Positions 29,096 to 38,020 of a DNA stretch of 64,000 bases are shown here, one piece after another. The notes below the pieces were generated by a model. The model was given only the letters and a program-made list of their open reading frames with translations, did no database searches and was not told where the DNA came from. The translations under genes were made by a program, and so were the position numbers. Every line of letters begins with the position of its first letter. Position 1 is the first letter of the stretch. Source of the stretch: Paraburkholderia nodosa DSM 21604 (GTDB taxonomy: Bacteria > Pseudomonadota > Gammaproteobacteria > Burkholderiales > Burkholderiaceae); NCBI RefSeq assembly GCF_000519185.1, contig NZ_JAFA01000010.1, positions 148,785 to 212,784 of the forward strand. The letters are read 5' to 3'.

Positions 29096-30123
29096 CGCTG
29101 GTCAGGGCGCCCGCGCCGCTGCCGATAATGGATCTGCGCGGGCACCTGAATGGACTCGGGCGCGCCTTCGCCTTCGAGCAGCGAAAATACGCAACGCAGG
29201 CTATGTTCCGCGAGTTGGCCGCTGTCCTGCACGATGGCGTCGATGCGAAGCGGCAAGCAGTCGAGCAGCTGATGATCGTCGAAGGTCATCACGCGGCCCG
29301 GCGCCTGGGCGAGTTGATGCGCTTCGTTCACGAACTCCAGCAAGCCCTCGAGCAGCGTAATCGAACCGGCGAACAGCGCCTCGGGATAGCGCCCGTGCGC
29401 TTCGAACCAGGCCTTCATCAGCGCATAGCCCGACTCTCGCTGGTAGTCGCGCTGAAACACCCAGTCGGCCTGCTCCGCAATGCCATGCCGCTCGAGCGCG
29501 AGCCGATAGCCCGCAAGGCGGTCGCGGCTCGGTGACAGTTCTGGCTGGCCGCCGAAGAACACCAATTCCCGCACGCCTTGCTCGATCGTCTCGCCCACCA
29601 GTGCCGCCACCGTTTCGGCGGCATCGGTAATCACATAGGGAATCGCGCTCGTCGCCACGCGGCGATCGGCGAACACGATCGGCAGACGCTTGACCCACTT
29701 GTCGTAGCGCGGCGCTTCGGCCGTACACGGCACGACCACCACGCCATCCACCTGCTGCGCGACCAGATGCGCAAGGCCCTCGGTCTCGCGCACCGGATCT
29801 TCGTCGCTCGTCACGATCACGAGCTGATAACGGTAGCGCTCGCGGCATTGCCATTCCATGGCCTGGGCGAGCGCGGCGTGCGCCGAGTTGGTCAGATCGG
29901 GAATCACGAGGCCGATCGTGTTGCTGCGCCGCGAGCGCAGCGCGCGCGCCGACTGCGACGGCGTGAAATGATGGTCCCTCGCCACCTGCAGCACGCGCTC
30001 GACCGTCGCCGCCGAAATGCGGTAGCGCTCGGCATTGCCGTTGAGCACCATGCTGGCCGTGGTACGCGAAACCTCCGCGAGGCGGGCAATGTCGTCGATA
30101 GTCAGACGCTCGAACTGGGACAC
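29092..30123 (-). CDS. LacI-family regulator, Cra/FruR-like
   Basis: 343 residues. The helix-turn-helix TIDDIARLAEVSRTTASMVL (8-27), followed by NGNAERYRISAATVERVLQV, is strikingly like enterobacterial FruR/Cra, as are GLVIPDLTNSAH and FFGGQPELSPS in the periplasmic-binding-protein-like effector domain. I chose the GTG at 30123, with AGGAA upstream, because it starts as FruR does. It lies downstream of the ribose operon on the same strand, but a strong terminator intervenes, so it is separately transcribed. Its likely job is control of the rbs genes; a sugar phosphate effector is inferred from the FruR likeness. Confidence 0.85.
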   Translation of the reverse strand: MSQFERLTIDDIARLAEVSRTTASMVLNGNAERYRISAATVERVLQVARDHHFTPSQSARALRSRRSNTIGLVIPDLTNSAHAALAQAMEWQCRERYRYQLVIVTSDEDPVRETEGLAHLVAQQVDGVVVVPCTAEAPRYDKWVKRLPIVFADRRVATSAIPYVITDAAETVAALVGETIEQGVRELVFFGGQPELSPSRDRLAGYRLALERHGIAEQADWVFQRDYQRESGYALMKAWFEAHGRYPEALFAGSITLLEGLLEFVNEAHQLAQAPGRVMTFDDHQLLDCLPLRIDAIVQDSGQLAEHSLRCVFSLLEGEGAPESIQVPAQIHYRQRRGRPDQR

Positions 30124-30208
30124 GCGGCGTTCCTGCTGGATGTGGGTTGGGGGTCGGGTGAACGCGGGAGCGAAAAGCCCGCAACGCGGCTGCAAGCCAG
30201 GGCAAGCC

Positions 30209-30242
30209 CCAAAAACGAAGCGCCCCGTGTGACACGGGGCGC
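30209..30242 (-). terminator. Rho-independent terminator of the rbs operon
   Basis: On the minus strand a perfect 10-bp stem GCGCCCCGTG / CACGGGGCGC with a 3-base loop (30220-30242) is followed by TTCGTTTTTGG. It ends the rbsKDACB transcript 80 bases after rbsB. Confidence 0.85.
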
Positions 30243-30321
30243 GCGGTAGCCCTCAAGCGCGCGCGTACGCGAAGATCTTCGCGTCCGATGGTACTACGCT
30301 CGCGCGCGCCTGAAAACGTGC

Positions 30322-31287
30322 TTACTGCTTGTACAGGTTCAGCGGCACCGGAATGAACTTGTCGACCGGCTGACCGTCGACCACCTTCTTCGCGGCCTGC
30401 ACGCCATACTGGCCGATCAGTTCGGGCTGCTGCTGCACGGTCGCGGCCATCTGGCCGGCCTTGACCGCTGCGATAGCGTCGTCGGTGGCGTCGAAGCCGA
30501 CCACGGCCACGTTCTTCAGGCCCGCAGCCTGCAGCGCCTTCACCGCGCCCAGCGCCATTTCGTCGTTCTGCGCGAAGACGCCCTGAATGTCCTTGTTGCT
30601 CTGGATGATGTTTTCCATCACCGAAAGGCCCTTGGCGCGATCGAAGTCGGCCGGCTGCTTCGTGACGATCTTCACGCCGCCCTTTGCCGCGATTTCGTCG
30701 TCGAAACCGGCGCCGCGTTCGTTGGCCGCCGACGAACCCGGGATCCCTTGCAGCTCGACGACGTTGCCCTTGCCGCCCAGCTTGTCGGCGAGGAAATCAG
30801 CGGCCATCTTGCCGCCCGCCTTGTTGTCCGAAGCGATATGCGAGCTGACTTCCGCGCCGCTCACGCTGCGGTCGAGCGAAATCACCTTGATGCCCTTGCT
30901 GGTCGCTTCCTTCACGACGTTGGCCACCGCCGAAGAATCGGTCGGGTTGATGAGGATGACGTTGACCTTCTTCTCGATCAGGTCTTCCACACTCGCCTGC
31001 TGCTTCGCCGGATCGTTCTGCGCGTCGACGGTGATGAGCGTCACGCCGTCCTTCTTCGCTTCGTCTTCGGCGCCCTTCTTGAGCGAAACGAAGAACGGAT
31101 TGTTGAGCGTCGAGATCGACAAGCCGACCGTGACCGCGCCGCCCGAAGCCGGCGCTGCAGCCGACGCGCCAGCATCGGCCGTGCTGCCCGGACCTTCCTT
31201 AGAGCAGGCCGCGAGGCCCAGCACGAGCGAACCGGCGGCGAGCGCCGCAAAGAGTTTCGAGATCGACGGCGAATTGTGCTTATGCAT
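30322..31287 (-). CDS. rbsB: Ribose ABC transporter substrate-binding protein
   Basis: 321 residues. The signal peptide ends in a lipobox (LVLGLAACSK, Cys28), so this is a lipoprotein rather than a free periplasmic protein. After a Ser/Ala/Gly linker, the type I periplasmic-binding fold starts at VTVGLSISTLNNPFFVSLKK and shows ribose-type motifs DPAKQQASVEDLI and VFAQNDEMALGAVKAL. ATG 31287 has GAGGAGGAAGAC upstream. It is the last gene of the operon, set off from rbsC by a 107-bp gap with a 12-bp hairpin, which may allow separate or stabilised expression. Confidence 0.95.
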   Translation of the reverse strand: MHKHNSPSISKLFAALAAGSLVLGLAACSKEGPGSTADAGASAAAPASGGAVTVGLSISTLNNPFFVSLKKGAEDEAKKDGVTLITVDAQNDPAKQQASVEDLIEKKVNVILINPTDSSAVANVVKEATSKGIKVISLDRSVSGAEVSSHIASDNKAGGKMAADFLADKLGGKGNVVELQGIPGSSAANERGAGFDDEIAAKGGVKIVTKQPADFDRAKGLSVMENIIQSNKDIQGVFAQNDEMALGAVKALQAAGLKNVAVVGFDATDDAIAAVKAGQMAATVQQQPELIGQYGVQAAKKVVDGQPVDKFIPVPLNLYKQ

Positions 31288-31356
31288 AGTCTTCCTCCTC
31301 GTTATATGTGGAGTGTGTGGAGATAAACAACTCAGGATAACTATTGATGCCAAACT

Positions 31357-31387
31357 GCCGCGCCACGCAAATGGAGCGTGGCGCGGC
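31357..31387 (-). promoter_or_regulatory. Intercistronic hairpin between rbsC and rbsB
   Basis: GCCGCGCCACGC and GCGTGGCGCGGC form a perfect 12-bp stem around a 7-base loop, beginning seven bases after the rbsC stop. On the minus strand AGTTTGGC follows, a poor T tract. It could be an attenuator or an mRNA-stabilising structure that sets the rbsB level. Confidence 0.6.
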
Positions 31388-31394
31388 CTGGGTA

Positions 31395-32354
31395 TTACGA
31401 CGACTTCTTGTTGCCGCGATCGATCAGCACGGCAAGCAGGATCACGATGCCCTTGATGACCTGCTGATAGAACGACGACACGTCGAGCAGATTCAGGCCG
31501 TTGTTGAGCACGCCGATCAGGAGCGCGCCCACGAGCGTGCCGAAGATCCAGCCACGGCCGCCCGTGAGGCTCGTGCCGCCCAGCACGACCGCCGCGATGG
31601 CGTCGAGCTCGTAGCCCGTGCCCGCGGTCGGCTGCGCGGAGTTCAGGCGCGAGGTCAGCACCACACCCGCGAGCGCCGACATGACGCCCGCGATCGTGTA
31701 CACCCACAGCTGGATGCGATCGACCTTCACGCCGGAAAGCTTCGCCGATTCCGCATTACCGCCCGTTGCATAGATATGACGGCCGAACACGGTCTTGCGC
31801 AGCAGGACCCAGAACATGCCGAACATCGCGAGCATGAGCACGACGGGAATCGGCACGAGGCGCGCGACATAGCCGCCGCCCAGCAGCGAGAAGAAGTCGC
31901 TGTTGAAGCTGCTGATCGGGCTGCCGTTCGACACGACGAGCGCGAGGCCGCGCAGCACCGTCATCGAACCGAGCGTGGCGATGAACGGCGCGACCTTGCC
32001 CTTGCTGATCACGAGACCGTTGGCGAAGCCCATCAGGCCGCCGGCCACGAGGCCGGCGAGCGTCGCGACGATGGCGGGCGTACCCGCGCTCAGCAGCGTC
32101 GCGATGATCACCGAGGAAAGCGCCAGCACGGAGCCCGCCGAGAGATCGATGCCGCCGAGCAGAATCACGAGCGTCATGCCGAACGCGATCAGCGCGTTGA
32201 TCGACGCCTGCCGCATCACGTTGAGCAGATTGTCGACCGTGAGGAAGTCGCGGCTCACGATCGAGAGCGCCACGGAAATGATCAGCAGTGCTACGAAAGG
32301 TCCGAGCTTTTGCAGCGTCGCCCGGCTGCCGGGGGTGAGAGTCACTTGCGACAT
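31395..32354 (-). CDS. rbsC: Ribose ABC transporter permease
   Basis: 319 residues with eight to ten hydrophobic segments, as in RbsC/AraH permeases. The conserved loop GGIDLSAGSVLALSSVIIAT and the later LDAIAAVVLGGTSLTGGRGW are both family signatures; the latter contacts the ATPase. It should form a homodimer in the inner membrane with RbsA. It is 43 bases downstream of rbsA and upstream of the intercistronic hairpin. Confidence 0.95.
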   Translation of the reverse strand: MSQVTLTPGSRATLQKLGPFVALLIISVALSIVSRDFLTVDNLLNVMRQASINALIAFGMTLVILLGGIDLSAGSVLALSSVIIATLLSAGTPAIVATLAGLVAGGLMGFANGLVISKGKVAPFIATLGSMTVLRGLALVVSNGSPISSFNSDFFSLLGGGYVARLVPIPVVLMLAMFGMFWVLLRKTVFGRHIYATGGNAESAKLSGVKVDRIQLWVYTIAGVMSALAGVVLTSRLNSAQPTAGTGYELDAIAAVVLGGTSLTGGRGWIFGTLVGALLIGVLNNGLNLLDVSSFYQQVIKGIVILLAVLIDRGNKKSS

Positions 32355-32397
32355 GTCATGTCTCGCTAGTTTTCAGTGAATGAGTCGGCGCCTTCGC

Positions 32398-33912
32398 TCA
32401 GGCCGCCACAGTTTGCGCAGCAGTCGCCGGGCCGTGGCCGCCGGCTGCGGCCGTCATGATCAGTTCCTGGGTGGCCGTGGCCGCTTCGAAGATGCCGTTC
32501 TGGCGTCCCTGATGCATGACGAGAATGCGGTCGCTCATGGCCAGCACTTCGGGCAGCTCGGACGACACCATCACGATGGCGACGCCCTGCTCCGCGAGCT
32601 GATTGATGATCGTGTAGATCTCGGCCTTGCCGCCCACGTCCACGCCGCGCGTGGGCTCGTCGAGCAGCAGCACCTTCGGCGGCTGCGCCAGCCACTTCGC
32701 AAACACGACCTTCTGCTGGTTGCCGCCCGAGAGGGCCTTGACGTCCAGTTCGGCGTCGCGCGTGCGCACGCGCAACTGCTTGATGAGACCGTCGACGGCG
32801 CTGCGCTCCGCGCGCTCGTTGACGAAGCCGAGGGTGGCGTACCGGTCCAGATGCACGAGCGTCGCGTTTTCGCGCACCGACATGCCGAGCACCAGCCCCT
32901 GCCGCTTGCGGTCTTCCGTGACGAAGCCAATGCCCGCCGCAATCGCGCCAGACGCGTCGCGCACGTCGAGCGGCTTGCCGTCGAGCGTGACCGTGCCCGC
33001 GCTCTTGCGGTTCGCGCCGAACAGCGTGCGCAGAATCTCGCTGCGGCCAGCGCCCATGAGTCCGGCGATCCCGAGTACCTCGCCCGCGCGCACGTCGAAC
33101 GTAATGCCTTCGATATGGCCGTCATCCGCGAGACCGGCCACGCTCATGCGCACGTCGCCAGGCGCATGGCTGCGCTTCGGGAAACGCTCGCCAATCTCGC
33201 GGCCCACCATCAGGCGCACGACCTCGTCGAAACCGGTCTCGCGAATCGCGCGCTCACCGACGAAATGGCCGTCGCGCAGTACGCTGATCTTGTCGCACAC
33301 ACGGAAGATCTCTTCCATGCGGTGCGAAACGTAGACGATCGCCACGCCGCTCGCCTTGAGCGATTGCATGATCTCGAAGAGCGTTTCGATCTCGCGGTTC
33401 GTGAGCGCGGCGGTCGGCTCGTCCATTACGAGGACTTGCGCGTTCAGCGACAGAGCCTTGGCGATTTCCACGAGTTGCTGCTGACCGATGGAGAGCAGCC
33501 CCGCTTCGGTCTGCGGATCGATACGCTGCGCGCCGACCTTGTCGAGCCACTTGCGCGCCTCCTTGCGCATCGTCGCGACATCGACCATGCCGAAGCGGCT
33601 CGGCTCGCGGCCAAGGAAGAGATTCTCCATCACCGTCAACTGCGGGATGAGGTTCAATTCCTGATGAATGATGGCGATGCCCGCGCGTTCGGCCTCGACG
33701 GTGCTGCGGATCTGCACCGCGCGCCCATCGACGAGGATCTCGCCTGCATCGGCCTGATATACGCCGCTCAGGATCTTCATGAGCGTCGATTTGCCAGCGC
33801 CGTTCTCGCCCATCAGCGCGTGGATCTCGCCCGCCTCGATGCGGAAATCGACGCCTTCGAGCACCCGAACCGGACCGAACGCCTTGCCGATCCCCTGCAT
33901 CATCACTTGCAT
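32398..33912 (-). CDS. rbsA: Ribose ABC transporter ATP-binding protein
   Basis: 504 residues, two fused ATPase domains. The first has a canonical Walker A (GENGAGKST, 36-44), LSIGQQQ signature and VLVMDEPTAALTN Walker B. The second has the degenerate Walker A typical of this family (GLMGAGRSE) but an intact LSGGNQQKV signature and VLLLDEPTRGVDVG. It energises ribose uptake. It lies ten bases after rbsD on the same transcript. Confidence 0.95.
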   Translation of the reverse strand: MQVMMQGIGKAFGPVRVLEGVDFRIEAGEIHALMGENGAGKSTLMKILSGVYQADAGEILVDGRAVQIRSTVEAERAGIAIIHQELNLIPQLTVMENLFLGREPSRFGMVDVATMRKEARKWLDKVGAQRIDPQTEAGLLSIGQQQLVEIAKALSLNAQVLVMDEPTAALTNREIETLFEIMQSLKASGVAIVYVSHRMEEIFRVCDKISVLRDGHFVGERAIRETGFDEVVRLMVGREIGERFPKRSHAPGDVRMSVAGLADDGHIEGITFDVRAGEVLGIAGLMGAGRSEILRTLFGANRKSAGTVTLDGKPLDVRDASGAIAAGIGFVTEDRKRQGLVLGMSVRENATLVHLDRYATLGFVNERAERSAVDGLIKQLRVRTRDAELDVKALSGGNQQKVVFAKWLAQPPKVLLLDEPTRGVDVGGKAEIYTIINQLAEQGVAIVMVSSELPEVLAMSDRILVMHQGRQNGIFEAATATQELIMTAAAGGHGPATAAQTVAA

Positions 33913-33922
33913 CCTGGACCTC

Positions 33923-34321
33923 TCAGAAGATCACGCCCGAATGCAAAATCACATTCGCATAGGGGCTGCATTCGCCGGTGCGGATCACCGCCTTCGCCTC
34001 GCGGCAGCGGCGCTTGAATTCTTCGTGCGGCACGCTTTCCACGGCGATGTGCGCGGCGGCCATCTCGCGGCTGCGCGCCACCACGGCCGCGTTGTGCGTC
34101 TGCGCCTCGCTCGCGAACACCGCGCGCTCGGCCTTGAAGTCGGCGAGCACGCTGTCGAGCACGGCGAAGAAGTCCGGCACGCCCACCGCGAGCGAAACGT
34201 CGATGCATTCCACGCCGTCGGGAACCGGCAGCCCGCAGTCGGCGATCACGAGGCTGTCCGTGTGGCCCATGCGGGCCAGCACGCGTGCGATGTCGCGATT
34301 CAGATGTCCGTGTTTTTTCAC
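33923..34321 (-). CDS. rbsD: D-ribose pyranase
   Basis: 132 residues. It interconverts the pyranose and furanose forms of ribose before phosphorylation. MKKHGHLNRDIARVLARMGH includes the catalytic His20, and CGLPVP, the C-terminal GECSPYANVILHSGV and the total length match RbsD. It sits between rbsK and rbsA, eight bases after rbsK, in the same operon. Confidence 0.95.
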   Translation of the reverse strand: MKKHGHLNRDIARVLARMGHTDSLVIADCGLPVPDGVECIDVSLAVGVPDFFAVLDSVLADFKAERAVFASEAQTHNAAVVARSREMAAAHIAVESVPHEEFKRRCREAKAVIRTGECSPYANVILHSGVIF

Positions 34322-34329
34322 TGCGAATC

Positions 34330-35220
34330 TCAGGCTTGCGTGTTCAAGAAGGCTTCGAGCTCGGCGAGCGGGGGCATGCCGCCCTGCGCACCGGCGCGCG
34401 TCACCGAAAGCGCGCCCGCCGCATTCGCGCGCCGCACGGCCTCGCCAATGCCGAGATGCCAGAACGCCGCGAGCGCGCCGTTGAAGGTGTCGCCGGCGCC
34501 GGTCGTATCGACGGCTTCGACGGTGAACCCCGGCTGATGCACGAGCGCGCCATCGGCGTCGGCGTAGTACGCGCCGTCTTTACCGTGGGTCATGGCGATG
34601 CGCATGGGCGAGCGCGCGATGACCTCGGCCCACGCGCCTTCCGGCGTTTGCAGCGCGGTGGCGAGTTCGTGCTCGTTGGGCGTCAGCAGCGTGGTCAGTT
34701 CGAGCAGTTCGCCGCTCAGTTCGACTGCGGGCGCGGGATTGAGAAAGAATGGCTTGCCGTGTTCGCGGGCGCGCCGCGCGGCGTGCAGCACCGTTGCGTA
34801 GGGCACTTCGAGTTGGGCGAGCACGACGTCGGCCTGGGCGATCGCGGCGCTTGCACGGTCGATGTCTTCGGGCGAAAGCTCGTGGTTCGCGCCAGGCACG
34901 ACGATGATCGCGTTATCGCCGCCCGAGAGCGTGATCGACGCGATGCCGGTCGCTTCGCGACCCGTGCTCACATGCGCGATATCGACGCCTTCGCGCGCCA
35001 GCGTCGCCTTCATTTCGCCGCCGAACGCATCGGCGCCGACGCAGCCGATCATCGTCACCTCGGCGCCAAGACGCGCCGCGGCGACCGCCTGGTTCGCGCC
35101 CTTGCCGCCCGGATGGGTCGAAAAATGCGTGCCGAACAGCGTCTCGCCGAGCCGGGGAAACGTGTCGGTCGTGACAACCATGTCCATGTTGATGCTGCCC
35201 ACCACCACTACGCGCGCCAT
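34330..35220 (-). CDS. rbsK: Ribokinase
   Basis: 296 residues of the PfkB family. The N-terminal strand MARVVVVGSINMDMVV, the substrate motif HPGGKGANQAVAAARLGA and the C-terminal catalytic motif DTTGAGDTFNGALA with the base Asp are all present. It phosphorylates ribose to ribose-5-phosphate. It is the first gene of the rbsKDACB operon; the promoter should lie in the 238-bp space shared with the divergent 3-hydroxyacyl-CoA dehydrogenase gene. Confidence 0.95.
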   Translation of the reverse strand: MARVVVVGSINMDMVVTTDTFPRLGETLFGTHFSTHPGGKGANQAVAAARLGAEVTMIGCVGADAFGGEMKATLAREGVDIAHVSTGREATGIASITLSGGDNAIIVVPGANHELSPEDIDRASAAIAQADVVLAQLEVPYATVLHAARRAREHGKPFFLNPAPAVELSGELLELTTLLTPNEHELATALQTPEGAWAEVIARSPMRIAMTHGKDGAYYADADGALVHQPGFTVEAVDTTGAGDTFNGALAAFWHLGIGEAVRRANAAGALSVTRAGAQGGMPPLAELEAFLNTQA

Positions 35221-35292
35221 TGCACTCCCTTTCCGCGGTTTCCCGCGCCTGCGGTTTTTGCCTTGCTAAAACGTAATCAGCTTGGGAGCGCA

Positions 35293-35338
35293 GTTATACC
35301 AGAGTCCTCACGCAGGTGAAATAGACCCAGGGTATAAC
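35293..35338. promoter_or_regulatory. Separated inverted repeat between rbsK and the hydroxyacyl-CoA dehydrogenase gene
   Basis: GTTATACC (35293-35300) and GGTATAAC (35331-35338) are perfect inverted copies, 38 bp apart start to start. They lie 73 bp from the rbsK start and 121 bp from the other gene. Either copy overlaps a TATA-like -10, so they may be divergent promoter elements or looped operator half-sites. Confidence 0.35.
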
Positions 35339-35458
35339 CGGATACGCAGAACAATATGTCCCCGATTCTTGACGGCCAGCCGAAGCGGGGCGACGCCGTG
35401 CCATGCGAAGCGCTATGCTGTCGAACCCCAATCAGGAACAGCAAGGAGATCAAGAAGC

Positions 35459-36379
35459 ATGAACAGAACGGTGACGGTGGCGGGCGTGATCGGCACGGGA
35501 TTGATGGGCGTCGGCATCGCGACGCAATGTGCGCTGCACGGGCTGCGCACGATCGTCCATGACGTCGATCCCACCCGGCTCGAGAGTGTGTCCGTGAAGG
35601 CCCAGGCCGTGCTAGACGAACTGATCGACGCGGGCCGCATCGACGCGGCAACGGGCGCGGCCGCGCTTGCGCGTATCGAAACGAGCGCGATGCTCGAAGC
35701 CATGGCCGAAGCCCAGTTCGTCTTCGAGGCCGTGCCGGAAGTGCTCGATCTCAAGCACCGGCTCTATGCGCAACTTGGCGCGCTGCTGGCCCCCGACGCG
35801 ATTCTCGCGAGCAACACGAGCGGCTTCGAGCCGGATCTGCTAGCCGGGCCGCTGGCCGCACCCGAGCGCTTCGTGATCGCGCATTTCTGGAATCCGCCGC
35901 ACATGATCCCGCTCGTCGAAGTCGTGCCGGGGCGCGCGACCACGCCCGACGTCACCGCGCGAACCGAGACGCTCATGCGCGCGATCGGCATGGAGCCCGT
36001 GGTACTCGCCAAGGCGATCCCCGGCTTCGTCGGCAACCGGCTGCAATTCGCGGTGCTGCGCGAGGCGCTCAATATCGTGCGTTCGGGCGCGGCGAGCCCC
36101 GAGGTGGTGGATCGCGTGATGAAGGCGTCGCTCGGCCGCCGGTGGGGCATCGTCGGCCCGTTCGAGAGCGCGGACATGGGCGGCCTCGACACCTTCGTCG
36201 ACATTTCCTCGCATCTCATGCCCGAACTCGCGAAGGACGAAGAGGTGATCGATTTGTTGCGCGCGCAAGTACAAGCGGGCCGCGTGGGTGTGCGCAGCGG
36301 CGCGGGCTTTTACGACTGGGACGAAGCGCATGTGGCGCGCGTGAAGGCCGCGCGCAAAAAGCTCATAGCGGGCGGGTGA
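35459..36379 (+). CDS. 3-hydroxyacyl-CoA (3-hydroxybutyryl-CoA) dehydrogenase
   Basis: 306 residues. The NAD-binding motif GVIGTGLMGVGIATQCALHG is at the N-terminus, the catalytic region SNTSGFEPDLL and AHFWNPPHMIPLVEVVPG in the centre, and the C-terminal dimerisation domain includes KAIPGFVGNRLQFAVLREAL. His in AHFWNPP and Glu in LVEVV form the catalytic pair. It oxidises (S)-3-hydroxyacyl-CoA. ATG 35459 follows CAAGGAG. It is convergent with the sigma-54 regulator gene of the 3-hydroxybutyrate module. The single-domain length separates it from fused FadB proteins. Confidence 0.9.
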   Translation: MNRTVTVAGVIGTGLMGVGIATQCALHGLRTIVHDVDPTRLESVSVKAQAVLDELIDAGRIDAATGAAALARIETSAMLEAMAEAQFVFEAVPEVLDLKHRLYAQLGALLAPDAILASNTSGFEPDLLAGPLAAPERFVIAHFWNPPHMIPLVEVVPGRATTPDVTARTETLMRAIGMEPVVLAKAIPGFVGNRLQFAVLREALNIVRSGAASPEVVDRVMKASLGRRWGIVGPFESADMGGLDTFVDISSHLMPELAKDEEVIDLLRAQVQAGRVGVRSGAGFYDWDEAHVARVKAARKKLIAGG

Positions 36380-36398
36380 TTGCGCGGGACTCACGGCA

Positions 36399-37856
36399 TC
36401 AAACGTCGATACCGAGGGCGACGATGCGCCGGTACAGCGTCGCGCGCGCCATGCCGATCTGTGCGGCGGCTTTCGTCACCTGGCCGCCCGCCGCGCGTAA
36501 CGCTTCGGTCAGGAAGCGGCGTTCGTAATCGCGCATCGCTTCGTCGTACTGCTGATACTGCTGCACGCCAGTGTCGTCCTGCGTATCGTGCTGATCGCCC
36601 CGCACCTCGTCCAGGCGCTGCCCGCGCCCATCGCCAATGAAGCGCGCGAGCGAGCGCGCATCGATGCGCTCGCTATCCGACAGCAGCACCGCGCGCTCGA
36701 GCGTATTACGCAACTCGCGCACGTTGCCCGGCCAGCCATACGCACACAGCACGGCAAGCGCATCGTTGTCGAGTTCGAGATGCCCCGCACCGCTCTGCAC
36801 CGCGAGCTTGTCGAGAATCGAATACGCCATCGCCTCGATGTCCGCCAGGCGTTCGCGCAGCGGCGGCACGCGAATCATCAGCACGTTGAGCCGATAGTAG
36901 AGGTCCGCGCGAAACCGGCCCTGCGCCACGAGCGCGGGCAGATCCGCCGAGGTCGCCGCAATGATGCGCACATCGGTGCGCACGATGCGATTCGAGCCGA
37001 GCGGCTCGAACTCCTGCTCCTGCAAAACGCGCAGCAATTTGCCCTGCAGCGCGAGCGGCATGTCGCCAATCTCGTCGAGAAAGAGCGTGCCGCCCTGGGC
37101 CAGCTCGAACTTGCCGATGCGCCCCTTGCGCTCCGCGCCCGTGTACGCGCCCGCCTCCGCGCCGAAGAACTCCAGTTCCAGCAGCGTGTCGGGAATCGCC
37201 GCGACGTTCACCGTCACGAGCGGGCCATCCGCGCGTCCGGACGCGCCGTGTATGGCGTGCGCAAGCAGTTCCTTCCCCGTGCCCGTTTCGCCCAGCAACA
37301 GCAACGGCGACGCGAGACGCGCGGCCCGGCGCGCCTGGCGCTTCACTTCGAGGCTTGCAGCGCTCGTGCCGATCAGGCTCGAAAAGCTGTACTTCGCGCG
37401 GCGCACCTGCGCGAGCGACTGGCGCGTGCTGATCAGTTCGGCTCGCAGCCGCGCGTACTGGCTGAAGAGCGGCGACAGTCCCTTGAGTTCGTTGAACAGC
37501 ACGAAGCCGACGGCGCCGATCGTTTCGCCGTTGTCGTCCTTGATCGGCAAACGCGTGACGACGATCGGATCGCGATCGGTCTCGAGAATGTCGAGCAGGA
37601 TCGGCTCGCCCCCCGTCACGACGTCGCGCATCATGCTGTTCGGAATGACGGCCTCGCAATCGAGACCGATCACGGCCGTGGGGTCGTCAAAGCCGAAGCG
37701 CGCCGCGTAGTGCTGGTTGATCCAGACCACGCGCGCGTTGCGATCGACGATCACGGTGCCTTCGCTGAACTTGTCGAGCGATTGAAAGAGCGATTGCATC
37801 GCCAGCTTGCGCACGTGGTCGTAGTCGGCCAGCAGCGCGGTCGTTTCGATTTCCAT
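36399..37856 (-). CDS. Sigma-54-dependent enhancer-binding protein, HbcR-like
   Basis: 485 residues: a PAS sensor (about 20-130), an AAA+ domain (about 155-390) with Walker A GETGTGKE at 189-196, GAYTGA at 236-241 and Walker B GGTLFLDE at 255-262, and a C-terminal Fis-type helix-turn-helix (AAAQIGMARATLYRR). The sigma-54 contact loop reads GAYTGA instead of GAFTGA, a conservative change. ATG 37856 starts with the PAS domain. Divergence from a GntP permease and 3-hydroxybutyrate dehydrogenase, with a sigma-54 promoter and two palindromes between, matches the 3-hydroxybutyrate regulator HbcR known in Pseudomonas. The ligand is inferred. Confidence 0.9.
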   Translation of the reverse strand: MEIETTALLADYDHVRKLAMQSLFQSLDKFSEGTVIVDRNARVVWINQHYAARFGFDDPTAVIGLDCEAVIPNSMMRDVVTGGEPILLDILETDRDPIVVTRLPIKDDNGETIGAVGFVLFNELKGLSPLFSQYARLRAELISTRQSLAQVRRAKYSFSSLIGTSAASLEVKRQARRAARLASPLLLLGETGTGKELLAHAIHGASGRADGPLVTVNVAAIPDTLLELEFFGAEAGAYTGAERKGRIGKFELAQGGTLFLDEIGDMPLALQGKLLRVLQEQEFEPLGSNRIVRTDVRIIAATSADLPALVAQGRFRADLYYRLNVLMIRVPPLRERLADIEAMAYSILDKLAVQSGAGHLELDNDALAVLCAYGWPGNVRELRNTLERAVLLSDSERIDARSLARFIGDGRGQRLDEVRGDQHDTQDDTGVQQYQQYDEAMRDYERRFLTEALRAAGGQVTKAAAQIGMARATLYRRIVALGIDV

Positions 37857-37929
37857 TCGGTGCTTTTCTCGGGGCGTGGTCTTGACGTAGTCCGGCACGG
37901 CCAGCGGATTCTCATTTTCGGGACGCATT

Positions 37930-37945
37930 ATCTCAGAAATGAGAT
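37930..37945. promoter_or_regulatory. Enhancer site 1 for the sigma-54 activator
   Basis: ATCTCA-GAAA-TGAGAT is a perfect inverted repeat with 6-bp arms. A further half-site TGAGAT lies exactly 20 bp to the right (37960-37965). Core and spacing equal those of site 2. It is centred about 210 bp upstream of the predicted transcription start of the permease gene and 80 bp upstream of the regulator gene. Confidence 0.7.
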
Positions 37946-38020
37946 TGCGCCACGTCCCCTGAGATTTCCCGGCTTTGCGCGCGGGGTTGCAAGCGGCGGC
38001 GCGCTTTCTTCGCCTAAACC

